From Rhabdophis nuchalis (lineage: Eukaryota > Chordata > Lepidosauria > Squamata > Natricidae), in NCBI GenBank assembly GCA_039707465.1, contig CM077644.1, positions 101,943,375 to 102,007,374 on the forward strand: 64,000 bases of DNA, given 5' to 3'. Positions 47,368-56,869 of this stretch are shown here, in pieces. The position numbers were made by a program, and so were the translations under genes. The notes beneath the pieces are model-generated. The model did not search any database and was not told where the DNA came from. It was given only the letters and a program-made list of their open reading frames with translations. Every line of letters starts with the position of its first letter. Within the stretch, counting starts at the first letter, position 1.

Positions 47368-47880
47368 TTTATATATATATGTGTGTGTGTGTGTGTGTGA
47401 GGTTTTTTTGAGCTGATAAATAAACAAACAGGGAGACTAGGATAGATCTATTTCGAGCTATTTAGCTCTCATCAGCTAGCCATACCCTTACTGGGATTTG
47501 AACCAGGGAAGTATTACATGTGAGGCAGTTGTAATTGCCACCAGACCACTGGTTCTATCCTGATCAGCTGAGACAGGGGAAATAAGTATATGCTTGTGTC
47601 ACAACGCCCTGGTAAGCCCCAATTAAGGGAGGAAACATACTGCTTTCCTTTTCTGCCACAAGCATATACTTATTTCCCCTGTCTCAGCTGACCAGGATAG
47701 AACCAGTGGTCTGGTGGCAATTACAACTGCCTCACATGTAATACTTCCCTGGTTCGAATCCCAGTAAGGGTATGGCTAGCTGATGAGAGCTAAATAGCTC
47801 AAAATAGATCTATCCTAGTCTCCCTGTTTATCTATTTATCAGCTCAAAAAAACCTAACACACACACACACATATATATAA
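47368..47880. repeat. Large palindrome: 200-bp arms, 58-bp loop, tRNA-like arms
   Basis: The left arm (about 47398-47598) and right arm (47657-47857) are reverse complements with only about six mismatches over 200 bp. The outer edges extend as (TA)n(TG)n on the left and (CA)n(TA)n on the right. In the right arm, 47705-47775 is tRNA-like: 'gtggtctggtggc' and then a perfect B box in 'ggttcgaatccc'; the left arm has the same in reverse. The loop (47599-47656, 'ccctggtaagccccaattaa') recurs at 47885-48005 and 27700-27835. It is best read as two inverted tRNA-SINE-type copies or one foldback element; the family is not named. Confidence 0.92.
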
Positions 47881-47884
47881 AAAG

Positions 47885-48005
47885 ACACAACGAAACTAAT
47901 AGCTTTCTGTCTAGATGGTCTCTGGTGATGAGCCGAAAGGCAGAAAAGGAAAGCAGTATGCTTCCTCCCTTAATTGGGGCTTACCAGGGTGTTGTGTCAC
48001 AAGTA
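47885..48005. mobile_element. Further fragment of the palindrome's loop element
   Basis: 'ggcagaaaaggaaagcagta' followed by 'cctcccttaattggggctta' and 'ccagggtgttgtgtcacaag' is the loop of the adjacent palindrome in reverse orientation, extended by 'tctagatggtctctggtgat', which matches the 27700-27835 copy. The palindrome therefore shows only part of a longer unit. Confidence 0.82.
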
Positions 48006-48296
48006 TATATAGTCTCCTGAGCTATAATTATAAAACGTTGTTAAGCTTTTTGTTAATCATTAAGTACTACTCATTTTATGATGCATGCATTAATGATTAT
48101 TAGATATTGTATGCATTTCTCTAATGAATATTTTAGATCTTTGATCTCTTTTATGCCAAATTCTTCAACAGCACAACTATAGTACACAATTCACTCCCAT
48201 GTTATCAAATAAATGCTCAAGGTACACTTTATAATGTTGAAAAATAGAAAAATAAATTGACCTTGATGAAGTGTGTCTTCTTTTGTCTGTTCCCAG

Positions 48297-48311
48297 GAAA
48301 GTTTATTTCAG
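48297..48311 (+). CDS. Possible 15-nt microexon, very tentative
   Basis: A polypyrimidine tract and AG (48275-48296, 'cttcttttgtctgttcccag') precede GAAAGTTTATTTCAG, followed by GT. It reads ESLFQ and would join in phase to the exon at 48372. Class B receptors often have S-F-Q just before the glycine that starts their TM7 exon (for example CRHR1). A 15-nt exon and a 60-nt intron are both odd, and the donor (GTATTT) is weak, so chance is quite possible. Confidence 0.2.
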
Positions 48312-48371
48312 GTATTTCTACTGCTGAAATGATTAGAGTTAACAGCTTTTTCCCTCCATTTTATTTTACAG

Positions 48372-48413
48372 GGTCTCTTCATCTTCCTGATATATGGGGT
48401 GTACAACACAGAG
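48372..48413 (+). CDS. Candidate 42-nt exon, TM7 of a class B/adhesion GPCR
   Basis: The exon is framed by a strong acceptor ('ccattttattttacag', AG at 48370-48371) and a consensus donor (GAG then GTAAGTC from 48414). It is exactly 42 nt and in phase 0 reads GLFIFLIYGVYNTE, a hydrophobic segment ending in N-T-E. Secretin-family (class B) receptor genes have a 42-nt exon encoding 14 residues of TM7 with pattern G-F-[FVI]-V-x-x-x-Y-C-F-x-N-x-E; its skipping gives the 14-residue TM7 deletions known for calcitonin, CRH1 and PTH1 receptors. Adhesion receptors have similar TM7 ends. Phase 1 hits a stop. Which receptor is unknown, and no neighbouring exon could be assigned firmly, so it could be one exon of a gene extending beyond the window or a relic. 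Confidence 0.5.
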
Positions 48414-48419
48414 GTAAGT

Positions 48420-50880
48420 CTGCTCAGAGTATCTCAAGGCTGACAGAGTGAATGAGAGAAATGACAGGTTTCTTATCTTGATAACTGAGGGACAAACTTG
48501 GCTTCCCATATGGGTGTCCTACTGCCCTTCATGCTTGGACTAGCTTATATGCATCCCAGCTTACCATTAAACACATACACCCTGAATGAAGGGACAGACT
48601 CATTTCTCATAGACATTGACTAATATTTTACTGCTGCTTTAAGTTTTTGAATTCCCAGTCTTTTTAACACTTCACTACACTTGGCTGTCTTAAAACTTCT
48701 CAGACTTAGAATGCAGGTTATATTCAATAGATGTAGTTTCCCACATTATTCATGAAGAAGAGGGATAGCCCAGATATTGTCATGAAGCCTCAAACTGGTT
48801 CAGAATGTGTATGTGTAAATGCTCTTGCTTTGGTAGCAGGACATAGCATGTAAATTTGATTGGATCACTTTAGATTGTCTTCTTTTACATATGCTAGACA
48901 TATATTTTTGTGGCTGTATGTACATACCTATGTCACTCTTTTGTGAGTATATCAGCCAATCTTGTGCCAGATAATTTGACCTCTTGGCTTGAAGATAAAA
49001 CAGAAATACTGTAGTTAAATGTTTAATCTTTCCTTGGTAATCAGCTGAAGAAGTTACTTTGATCTGCCTAAAAATTCTGACGTGATTTACATGTTATAAA
49101 CTGTTGGAGAAAATCATTTCTAATTTTATTATAAGCTGTTTGGTAGTCTAATAGCAAAACCAAAAGAGGAAATGGAGGAGGGAGAGGGGGGAAAAGTCAC
49201 TTTCAGTTTAATCATTTTACTTTGGTAGATTCCAATTGGTTTAGTGCGACTTATTCCCAATGCACAGAAAATTTAATTAGAGTAATTCATTTTTTAGCTG
49301 GCTGTAATGAAGAATATTTTGAGGTTCGCCTTATATTTGCTCAATAATTCTGAATTTGGGTTTCCTCTTTTATCTGAGAAAACAATTTACAGCACATTTC
49401 CCCCATGGATTTACCTGTAAATGTATTTAATTGAATAACTTCGTATTTCATAGTTTTGATTTTCAAAGCAATTAATTTTACAGGAACAGATTTTGATAAG
49501 ATTGAGTGATAGAAAGCAAAGGAAATTTCCTCTGTATAAATAATGTGATTATTGTAAGTGCCATTGCACTTGCTATATAGAAAGCTGCCTGTAGACTGCA
49601 TCTTATTAACTAATTGTACAGAACATTGCCTCCACTTTTAAGTCAACATAAAAGATCACTGAAAATTTAAGGAAGGGCCTGCAATATATTGGATGGTACA
49701 TATATTATCACTGGAATATTATCTGAACAAAATAGAAATGAACAGAGTTTGGAATGATTTGATGGCCCTATGTAATCAATATAGATAAAATATACTGCAG
49801 CTTTGAATCTTTTTCACATATATGATCTCTATATATAATTATTTATATTTATAAAATTTGAGGTTGAAAAAGCAAAAAACAGGTAAGCTATGTTTAGCTG
49901 ATCAAATAATTAGAGCACGAGTGTATTGAATGGGATAAGTAACAGCAAATATTGTCAGAGTCTATTGAACATCAATACAGTAATGAGAAGTACTGCTTTC
50001 CACTAACTTGTATTAGGACATATTTAAAGCAGTTATTTTGTGGTGTGATGAGCTTTTTATTCTTTACACATTTCTCCATCTACACTTGCACCAATGTTAT
50101 TTTTAATTACGGTTGAAACGTGTTTCTGCTGACTTGTACTGGGATTTGGTATATTTCATTACAAATTTGTTTCATTCTAACTATAGTTTTTTGATGTTGC
50201 TTTACTTAATTTTATAGATTAAAGATTTGTGTTTTAATTTGTGAAGGAACTTACAATTGTTTGCACACCTCTTAGCTTTTCTCAGGCAGTTGACAGAACA
50301 AAGAAATGTATCCTGAAGCTTTGTTGAAGGTAACTCCCCTTTTCTAGGATAGTGATTAACAGATTTAACAGATTAGACTAACATTGTTTTAAAACTGCAT
50401 AACAGATAGAAATGCGCAATATAGGATAAATGTTGTCTATTAGTATTCTTTACACCTGGCACTTTTCCCTAAAGACTTTACATGACCCATTATATAAAAT
50501 TGCCTCTCAGGCATGATTTGTGGCAGTTAGAATGGGACTGATTGCTAGATATCATGCCCTTATCTCTTTTAGTAAACAAGGGAAGGAACATGTGGCAAGG
50601 AACTAGAGATTCCTTAAATTTAATTCTACAATTACAGAATGCATGACATTTGAATTGGATACCTTGTCAATCATTGAAAAATGCTATTGACAGAAATATT
50701 TTCAAAACTTCTATGGTCAATGCAATCTGTTGCACAGTACTGGTTTTACATTCAGGAAGTCATTTCCTCTATCTAATTTGAACCTATAATAATAATAGCC
50801 GTTTCAACGTTTAAACTTTCCTTTGGGGGAAAAAACCTATTACTCATGTAATAGTCTGCAGATTAGCTGCAGGAAACACA
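48420..50880. other. Region between the candidate exon and the ZNF281 promoter
   Basis: About 2.5 kb without recognised repeats, a contrast with the repeat-rich DNA further left. A possible but weak terminal exon was noticed at 50286-50327 (see rejected list). Some of this may be conserved upstream DNA of ZNF281. Confidence 0.4.
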
Positions 50881-51313
50881 ACCGATAGCCTTTTCTCCCA
50901 CACTTCACGCATGCTTTAGCGGGGAGGAAGCCCGTTTGCAATCAGGGGCATTCACGCTCGAGTTAACATGCACCCAGTTATTCATAATCCAAAAAGAACA
51001 TTCGTAACCAACGAATGGGCCAACGGTGAGCCGGATAACTGTGCTCCCTCCCCTCTCCAGACACACAGAAACTATGCAGACACGCGTGTTCACTGCATAC
51101 GTGTGAAACTAGGTTTATTTACATCCCGCTAGGGAAAGAGAGAGAGAGAACTCCATTTATTCGAATGAGGCCAAGTGACCCCTAACGCGGCCACCGGTGC
51201 CCCTTTTATAGAGCAAGTGCCCTGCCGGCAACAACCGAGACTGGCCCTGTCGCGGTGACAGTGAGGTAATGCGCTCGAGGGAAGCGACCCAAAGGGAGGG
51301 GGCACGTGAGGAG

Positions 51314-51342
51314 GGGGGGGGGAGAGAGAGAGAGAGAGAGAG
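51314..51342. repeat. G run and (GA)n tract in the promoter region
   Basis: About ten G followed by about 11 GA units, about 470 bp upstream of the ZNF281 ATG. It could bind GAGA-type factors or be simply a microsatellite. Confidence 0.85.
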
Positions 51343-51406
51343 ATGCAGGGGGTCAACCCGCGCCTGCGCCTTCCTGCCTCCCCAACATTAGTGCCCTCCT
51401 GACTGG

Positions 51407-51426
51407 GCAATCCTTCCCAGCATGCC
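51407..51426 (+). promoter_or_regulatory. ZNF281: ZNF143/THAP11-type (SBS) promoter motif
   Basis: 'TTCCCAGCATGC' at 51414-51425 matches the core of the ZNF143 consensus (AATTCCCAGCATGCC). The left half is less well kept ('ggcaatcc' instead of 'actacaatt'). Position, just upstream of the presumed start in a CpG island, is typical of this factor. Confidence 0.7.
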
Positions 51427-51579
51427 GCGCGTGGCGCATGTGCAGTACAGGCCTTCCAGGGGGCTCTGCTAATTCCATTGTGGCGATATTTTTAACTGGA
51501 GGCGGCGGCCGTCAGGAGGAAGCAGCGGCGGAGGCGGCGGGACGAGGTTGGGCCGGGTGGGGCCGAGCGGCTACGAAGG

Positions 51580-51627
51580 ATGCGCCCGGCTGTCGGCGGC
51601 CGTGACTGGCGGACTAACGAGTGTTAA
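51580..51627 (+). CDS. Upstream ORF in the ZNF281 5' UTR (15 codons)
   Basis: ATG at 51580-51582 opens MRPAVGGRDWRTNEC and stops at TAA 51625-51627, about 180 bp before the main ATG. If transcription starts upstream of it, it lies in exon 1 and could damp translation of ZNF281. The ATG context (gaaggATGc) is moderate. No protein function is implied. Confidence 0.5.
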   Translation: MRPAVGGRDWRTNEC

Positions 51628-51673
51628 AAAGCACGGAGCGCGAAAGAGAGCGGGCCGGCCGGCCAGCCGGCGG

Positions 51674-51797
51674 GTGAGTGAGTGAAAAGCGAGCGAGCGG
51701 CGCAGCTTCGGGGTCCGGCGGCAAAAGCAGCCCCTGCGGGCCGCGCCTCCTCCTGTTTCTTTTCCCCGGCTTGGCGGCTCCCTTTCCTACCCGCGAG
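51674..51797 (+). other. ZNF281: Predicted 124-bp intron in the ZNF281 5' UTR
   Basis: A strong donor, CGG then GTGAGT, at 51674, and a pyrimidine-rich acceptor ('ggctccctttcctacccgcgag', AG at 51796-51797) just seven bases before the ATG. Human ZNF281, as I recall, also has a non-coding first exon and the whole CDS in the second, which fits. Removing this segment also removes the upstream in-frame open stretch (from 51678) that has no ATG. RNA evidence is not available here. Confidence 0.5.
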
Positions 51798-51803
51798 CGA
51801 AAT

Positions 51804-54506
51804 ATGAAGCTCGGCAGCGGCTTCCTGAGCGGCGGTGGCGGTTCTTCCAAGAGGACGGCGATGGAGCCCGCGTTCCCCCCCAGCATGGTCATGTTCAATC
51901 ACCGCCTGCCGCCAGTCACCAGTTTCAGTCGCCCGGCCGCGCCCCCGCAGCATTGTGGTTTGACTTCTGCCTCGGCTACCGCCACAGCAGCCTCCTCTTC
52001 ATCGTCCTCTTCGTCTTCCTCGGCCGCTGGGACGTCTGCCCATCCGCCGCCTCCCCACCCTCAGGGCATGACTTTCAAGAAAGAGCCGACAGGAGGGTTT
52101 CCTCTCACTGCCACCTCCTCCTCCTCCCAGAGGAACTCGTGGGGTTTCTTCCATTCCTTGGTGAACATCAAACAGGAGAAGCCCAGCGATCAAGAGGAGG
52201 AAGAACAGCAGCAGCAGCAGCACCATCATCACCACCACCATCACCATTATGGGGGTCTCTTCGGTATAGCTGGGGAGGAGAGGCATCCCAATTTTGGTGG
52301 AGGTGGAGGAGGCGGAGTGGAAGGGGCCAACCAGAGTGTGATCCAGGACCTCAGCCTTTTTCACCACCTCCATCATCATCCCCATAGAGGAGATTTGCTA
52401 CTGGGCATCAGAAGCAGTGGTGAAATGAGTGCTGCTGGCTCAGATGAGCATAAACAGGATGCCCATGCCAAGAAGGTGAAGAGGCCAAAGTCAGAATCTC
52501 AGGGAAACAAAGCCAAGAAGAAGCCGAGCACTTCAGCCAAGGCCCTTGTGGCAGGAGATGGAGAGGCTGCCATGCTGTCCCCTAGCCAGAAACCTCATGT
52601 CTGTGAACACTGTAATGCTGCCTTCAGGAGCTCCTATCATCTGCGCAGGCATGTGCTTATCCATACTGGTGAGAGGCCTTTCCAATGTAGTCAGTGCAAC
52701 ATGGGTTTCATTCAGAAGTATTTGCTTCAAAGGCATGAAAAAATCCACAGTAGGGAGAAGCCATTTGGATGTGACCAATGCAGTATGAAGTTCATCCAGA
52801 AGTATCACATGGAGAGGCACAAGAGAACGCACAGCGGAGAAAAGCCATACAAATGTGAAACTTGTCAGCAGTATTTTTCAAGAACTGATAGACTTTTGAA
52901 GCACAGACGTACATGTGGAGAAGCCATAGGGAAAGCAGGTGCTGGAATGGATCCTGGGCCATCAAATCATAGCATGGGCAACTTGTCTATGTTGTCTCAG
53001 GGAAATACAGGTTCATCAAAGAGAAAAAGCAAAGCAAAATGTATACCCACTGAAAACAAAGAACATAAAACTAGTCATAAAATATCTGAATCTCAAATTT
53101 CATCTAATATGTCCTTGCAGAATTACGCAGTAGAAATTCCAATAGTGTCTTCCAGTGGCGGCTTGATTGGCACTGGGTTGGAAGAGCTACAGAAAAAGGT
53201 GCCAAAACTAATCTTTAAAAAAGGAAACCGGAAAAGTGCAGATAAGAGCTTTCTTAATTTTATGTCACCATTACCAGACCTCCTTGGTCAGAAGCAATTT
53301 TCTGGAAAACCAAGTAGCTCTCTTGGCCTAGTCGCAAATTCCAGTGTTGATGCTATTGGCCTTCTCCAAGCAGCAAGTGGCAAATCAGGTCAAATAAGTA
53401 GCAATTATGATGATGCCATGCAGTTTTCAAAGAAAAGAAGATATTTGCAAACCGCCAGCAGTAACAGTGCCTTTTCTATAAATGTTGGGCATATGGCCTC
53501 CCAACCGTCTGTTATTCAGTCTGCAGGGGTAAGTGTTATGGACAATGAGACCCCATTATCTCTTATTGACCCAGCGTCTCTTAATGCTGACATCAAATCT
53601 TGCCATGATAAGTCTGGCATTCCTGATGAAGTCTTGCAAAGTCTTCTAGATCAGTACTCTCACAAATCAGAAGTCCAGAAAGAAGATCCCTTCAACATCA
53701 CTGAGCAGCGTGTGGACTTGCAAGCTTCAGGAGAGCATACAGAGATGGTTCAAGAGGAGAACCTGAGTCCCAGCTCCCAGGCAGCTTCAAATGACAAACC
53801 AAGCATGTTGCAAGAATACTCAAAATACCTCCAACATGCTTTTGAAAGAACAACCAATAGCACTGGTTTTGCTTTTAGTCCCAGTTTCCAATTTGTAAGT
53901 TTATCTTCAAGCCTTCATAACCATACTTTGTTTCCAGACAAACAAGTGTACACTACGTCCCCACTTGAGTGTGGTTTCAGCCAATCTGTTACCTCAGTGT
54001 TGCCATCTGCATTGTCAAAGCCTCCTTTTGGGATGTTGCTTGGATCTCAGCCGGGTTTTTATTTGTCTGCTTTGGAGGCAACCCATCAACAGTTGACTCC
54101 TTCACAAGAACTAGATGACCTGATAGATTCTCAAAAAAACATAGACACTTCATCAGGCTATCATACTGCACCTCAAAAACTGAATAGCCAGAAGGAACAA
54201 AAAACCCTAGAAACTTCAACAAGCTTTCCCATTCCATCTCAGGAGCTAGCTAACCAGATAGATCCTCAGAAGGACCTAGAACATCGAGCAACATATCAGA
54301 TAGAGACCTTTGCACAAGCATTTGGTTCTCAGTTTAAGACGGGCAGCAGGGTGCCAATGACTTTTATTGCTAACTCTAATGGAGAAGTGGACCATAGAGT
54401 AAGGACTTCAGTATCAGATTTCTCAGGGTATTCAAATATAATGTCTGATGTTAGTGAGCCATGTAGTACAAGAGTAAAGACCCCAACTAGCCAAAGTTAT
54501 AGGTAG
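51804..54506 (+). CDS. ZNF281: Zinc finger protein 281 (ZBP-99), complete, 900 aa
   Basis: ZNF281 is a nuclear C2H2 factor that binds GC-rich promoter elements. It is known from mammals to repress or activate genes in pluripotency, EMT and DNA repair, and to act with MYC, SNAI1 and NuRD. The start ATG (51804) gives [13 protein letters not shown], as in mammals; upstream in-frame codons lack an ATG. Visible parts: a Ser run (about residues 64-73), FKKE (91-94) and IKQE (122-125) as SUMO-type sites, Gln5-His9 (135-148), a basic stretch (about 215-250), four fingers at 267-371 (267/270/283/287; 295/298/311/315; 323/326/339/343; 351/354/367/371, the last C2HC), and a long Ser/Gln-rich C-terminus ending in [11 protein letters not shown]. 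The length is near the human 895. The CDS is in a single exon with no break. Identity is very secure; the functional statements are from mammals. Confidence 0.98.
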   Translation: MKLGSGFLSGGGGSSKRTAMEPAFPPSMVMFNHRLPPVTSFSRPAAPPQHCGLTSASATATAASSSSSSSSSSAAGTSAHPPPPHPQGMTFKKEPTGGFPLTATSSSSQRNSWGFFHSLVNIKQEKPSDQEEEEQQQQQHHHHHHHHHYGGLFGIAGEERHPNFGGGGGGGVEGANQSVIQDLSLFHHLHHHPHRGDLLLGIRSSGEMSAAGSDEHKQDAHAKKVKRPKSESQGNKAKKKPSTSAKALVAGDGEAAMLSPSQKPHVCEHCNAAFRSSYHLRRHVLIHTGERPFQCSQCNMGFIQKYLLQRHEKIHSREKPFGCDQCSMKFIQKYHMERHKRTHSGEKPYKCETCQQYFSRTDRLLKHRRTCGEAIGKAGAGMDPGPSNHSMGNLSMLSQGNTGSSKRKSKAKCIPTENKEHKTSHKISESQISSNMSLQNYAVEIPIVSSSGGLIGTGLEELQKKVPKLIFKKGNRKSADKSFLNFMSPLPDLLGQKQFSGKPSSSLGLVANSSVDAIGLLQAASGKSGQISSNYDDAMQFSKKRRYLQTASSNSAFSINVGHMASQPSVIQSAGVSVMDNETPLSLIDPASLNADIKSCHDKSGIPDEVLQSLLDQYSHKSEVQKEDPFNITEQRVDLQASGEHTEMVQEENLSPSSQAASNDKPSMLQEYSKYLQHAFERTTNSTGFAFSPSFQFVSLSSSLHNHTLFPDKQVYTTSPLECGFSQSVTSVLPSALSKPPFGMLLGSQPGFYLSALEATHQQLTPSQELDDLIDSQKNIDTSSGYHTAPQKLNSQKEQKTLETSTSFPIPSQELANQIDPQKDLEHRATYQIETFAQAFGSQFKTGSRVPMTFIANSNGEVDHRVRTSVSDFSGYSNIMSDVSEPCSTRVKTPTSQSYR
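52602..52916 (+). other. ZNF281: Four-zinc-finger DNA-binding domain of ZNF281
   Basis: Three C-X2-C-X12-H-X3-H fingers and a fourth that ends in Cys (C2HC, HRRTC). Linkers are TGERPF, SREKPF and SGEKPY; the middle one is atypical but, as I recall, shared with mammalian ZNF281. ZNF148 has a closely related four-finger block, but the N- and C-terminal regions here are those of ZNF281. Confidence 0.95.
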
Positions 54507-54566
54507 AGTCTCAAGTATAACTAGGCTTTAGGGGATGGTCTTAATGTGTTAGTTTTATTTTGATAA

Positions 54567-54574
54567 CACTGCCA
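54567..54574 (+). promoter_or_regulatory. ZNF281: 8-mer target site for miR-34/449 family
   Basis: CACTGCCA is the full complement of the miR-34a seed (positions 2-8) plus the A opposite position 1, only 61 nt after the stop codon. Mammalian ZNF281 is a reported direct miR-34a target, so a site here is expected if the control is conserved. Confidence 0.7.
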
Positions 54575-55631
54575 TTGGAATGTTTCTACATGATCCTAAT
54601 ACAAATAATGTAACACGCCCTTTCAATGCAACTTTTCATATTTAGTTTTGTTAATTTTAGATCGGTTTGTATTATGATTTTTAATCAGATCAATAGACAT
54701 TATAGTTTGCATTTTTGTGTTTATGTGACAGTGTTTAGCAATCAAACTTACTTAACTTAGATGGTCAGGGAATAGCCCAAAAATTGCAACTGCAAAAAGA
54801 AAAAAAATTAAAAACCAAGACAAAAAAAAAACACTTTTGTTTTAGGATTAAGATTATGTTAATTGCTTTACTCTCAGGAAAATGTAAAGAAGCAAGGAGA
54901 TTCTGTACACTGTTGGTGTATTGGACTTTTTAATTTACAAATAAGTGGTAACACTATTCTGCCATTTAACAAAGGGTTCTAAGACATTGCAAATTGCTGT
55001 CTTGTATCTGGGTGATATAAAATTCTGAGAATTTAGCTGCCTAAAGCTTGTTTATAGTTTTTAACATACTACTTTATTTCTTTTTCCAGAGGATAATGCC
55101 CATTCCATATTTTTAGGGTAGCTACTCTCAGATCCTTGGTATGTTTCCTGGAATGATAGCTTTAAGAAAAATAATGTCCATTCTCTCTCCTCCCTGACCC
55201 TAGAAGATTATAATTCTGTAAAGAGATATTAATGGTATAATTAATATTATACAAGAGGATTTTTGAAGTAGTAATTTCATGTAGCCCCAAATTCAAATTA
55301 CAGTAATAATTTATATACACTTTGGAATGCATTATTTATTATATATTTTAAAAATCCGTTCAATTGGCTTCCAACCTTTTATTTCCCTTTGCTCATTTTT
55401 TAAACATCTTAAGCTGTCTTTTTAATCATCTGTTTTCTATACCAAGTTTGTTTGCCAAGATTGTGATATTTTTTCTTGTCCCCTTAGCTTAACAGCTGGA
55501 ATTTTAGAAGATATACATTCCAGAAGATTGCATAATATTATGTACTTTCAGATGTCTCATGACGTCAGGAGTTAAACAGTGGAATGCCCCCCTTTATTTT
55601 AGAAGTCTATAAAGTTTTCTATATAAAATAC

Positions 55632-55637
55632 AATAAA
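55632..55637 (+). terminator. ZNF281: Poly(A) signal, proximal (AATAAA)
   Basis: AATAAA in 'aaaatacaataaagaaca', followed by G/T-containing sequence ('agttgtacatagag'). It would give a 3' UTR of about 1.15 kb. Confidence 0.45.
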
Positions 55638-56394
55638 GAACAATTAGTTGTACATAGAGAAGTCTCCCAGTGTGCATTGGGATTTACATCCACAAACTGT
55701 CTTGAATTCTGGGGTGGGGTTCAGATTACGTGTGGGTTTTAAGGATGTGTAGAAGACTTTGCAGGCTTGGGTCATGAGACTTTACTTGGATTCAGAGATT
55801 GGCCTCAACATATGAACCATGTGACAGGTACCTATGTGGTCTCTTGTAGCCAGAATCTTCCTAAGGAATTTGTTGCTCAAATTAATGTATATTTTGTGGT
55901 ACATTATTTATGATATGTGAATCTTGATTAAAGCCTGTGAAGCCACAAAAACCTTCTAGAGAACTTAGTGGCTACTTTAAAACTGCTAAAAAGCAGTTGC
56001 ACTGTCCAGAACCACTTTTTTTGCAGATTTTTAAAAAAAATTAGTTTTTAAATGTAATTTTGGTGATGCTTTTGCAGATTTTTTAAATGTACTTTTGGTG
56101 ATACTTCTGCCTTAGGGGCTTTCAGAAGGCAGAAAAATACCAGTGGTTGTTTGCGGTCTTATTGTGTAATTGGCCTGTTTCAGGTGTTCATGTATAATAA
56201 AGTGATTAACATTGTGCAAGTGTAAAACACTTCAGTTATGAAGATGTATTACAAAACTTTAAATTCCCAAATTGTTACAGAATGCTAAATATACCCATTT
56301 TTTCTCTTCTTCCTGACTACCAAATCAACTTGAACACTTCACCAAATGAGACATCACCTTATTACTAATTCGTAATTAATTAAATCTCATTTAA

Positions 56395-56395
<1 letters not shown>

Positions 56396-56431
<36 letters not shown>
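56396..56431. repeat. (TA)n microsatellite in the ZNF281 3' UTR
   Basis: About 18 TA units within the predicted long 3' UTR. Confidence 0.95.
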
Positions 56432-56433
<2 letters not shown>

Positions 56434-56837
56434 ATAATGTATTTCCCGTCCTTCAAATTAGTGCTGTTAATTTCCCCTGCCATCTAGTTATAGAGCACAA
56501 TTTATCATCAAGGGATGGACTATATCTTAACCACTGTGTAGTTCTGCTATGGGTTTTTCTTTGTCTTTTGGGGTATTTTGTTCCAGTGCAGTTATTTTTC
56601 TTTATGTTGTGTGTGCTGGATAGTGTGGATAGGGATTATTTGCTTTAGACTGTGACCAATTAAAATGCTGTTCACACAACTAAGAGAAAAAGATGCCATT
56701 GTATTATCTATCCAGTTACACCTCTGGCTTTGTCAAGACAATTCCATAAAATGCTTGAAACTAAACGCTGGAACAAAAGAAGAATAACTTGCTTGCTTTT
56801 AAAAGGTATTTTTATTGTAAAACTTCTTTAGGTGAAC

Positions 56838-56843
56838 AATAAA
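56838..56843 (+). terminator. ZNF281: Poly(A) signal, distal (AATAAA)
   Basis: AATAAA in 'gtgaacaataaaaacacag', with a T-rich stretch directly downstream. It is the best candidate for the full-length mRNA end. Confidence 0.55.
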
Positions 56844-56869
56844 AACACAGTTTTTCGTTATTTTGAGCT

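Larger units (their letters stand above)
50900..51480 (+). promoter_or_regulatory. ZNF281: ZNF281 proximal upstream region
   Basis: GC content and CpG frequency rise from about 50.9 kb. An E-box CACGTG lies at 51303-51308, next to a G run and (GA)n tract (51310-51342). A ZNF143-type site follows at 51407-51426 and a partial NRF1-like word ('ggcgcatgtgca') at 51433-51444. No TATA box in a convincing place was found, as expected for a CpG-island promoter. The transcription start is not known; it most likely lies between about 51430 and 51580. Confidence 0.6.
51180..51900. other. ZNF281: CpG island over the ZNF281 5' end
   Basis: Dense CG dinucleotides and GC-rich runs (for example 51495-51720, 'ggcggcggccgtcagg', 'gagcgagcgg'), in sharp contrast to the AT-rich window. 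The only other GC-rich stretches are inside transposons. Confidence 0.9.
54507..56860 (+). other. ZNF281: ZNF281 3' UTR (predicted)
   Basis: AT-rich, no further ORF, about 2.3 kb up to the last good AATAAA. AATAAA hexamers at 55632-55637, 56196-56201 and 56838-56843 could give short, middle and long forms; the last is followed by a T-rich region ('cagtttttcgttattttgag'). It contains a miR-34 site at 54567-54574 and a (TA)n tract at 56396-56431. The end is an estimate. Confidence 0.65.

Noticed and set aside
47705..47775. Functional tRNA gene
   Set aside because: The B box is good but the A box is weak and no full cloverleaf can be drawn; the same sequence is present in inverted copy, so it is SINE-derived.
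48257..48451. 64-codon open frame overlapping the candidate exon in another frame
   Set aside because: Reads through both splice sites and shows no conserved features; the phase-0 exon reading is far more protein-like.
50286..50327. Terminal exon for the candidate GPCR (reads AVDRTKKCILKLC, then stop)
   Set aside because: It has a pyrimidine tract and AG and would join in phase, but class B receptors have Val-Gln/Arg next and a longer tail, and no poly(A) signal follows closely. Chance is likely.
51678..51803. N-terminal extension of ZNF281 by 42 codons
   Set aside because: The open stretch has no ATG (it would begin at GTG), contains a splice donor, and mammalian ZNF281 begins at the [12 protein letters not shown] methionine.
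51614..52385. Long open frames antisense to and out of frame with ZNF281
   Set aside because: A by-product of GC-rich, repeat-coded sequence; no recognisable protein and no start context.
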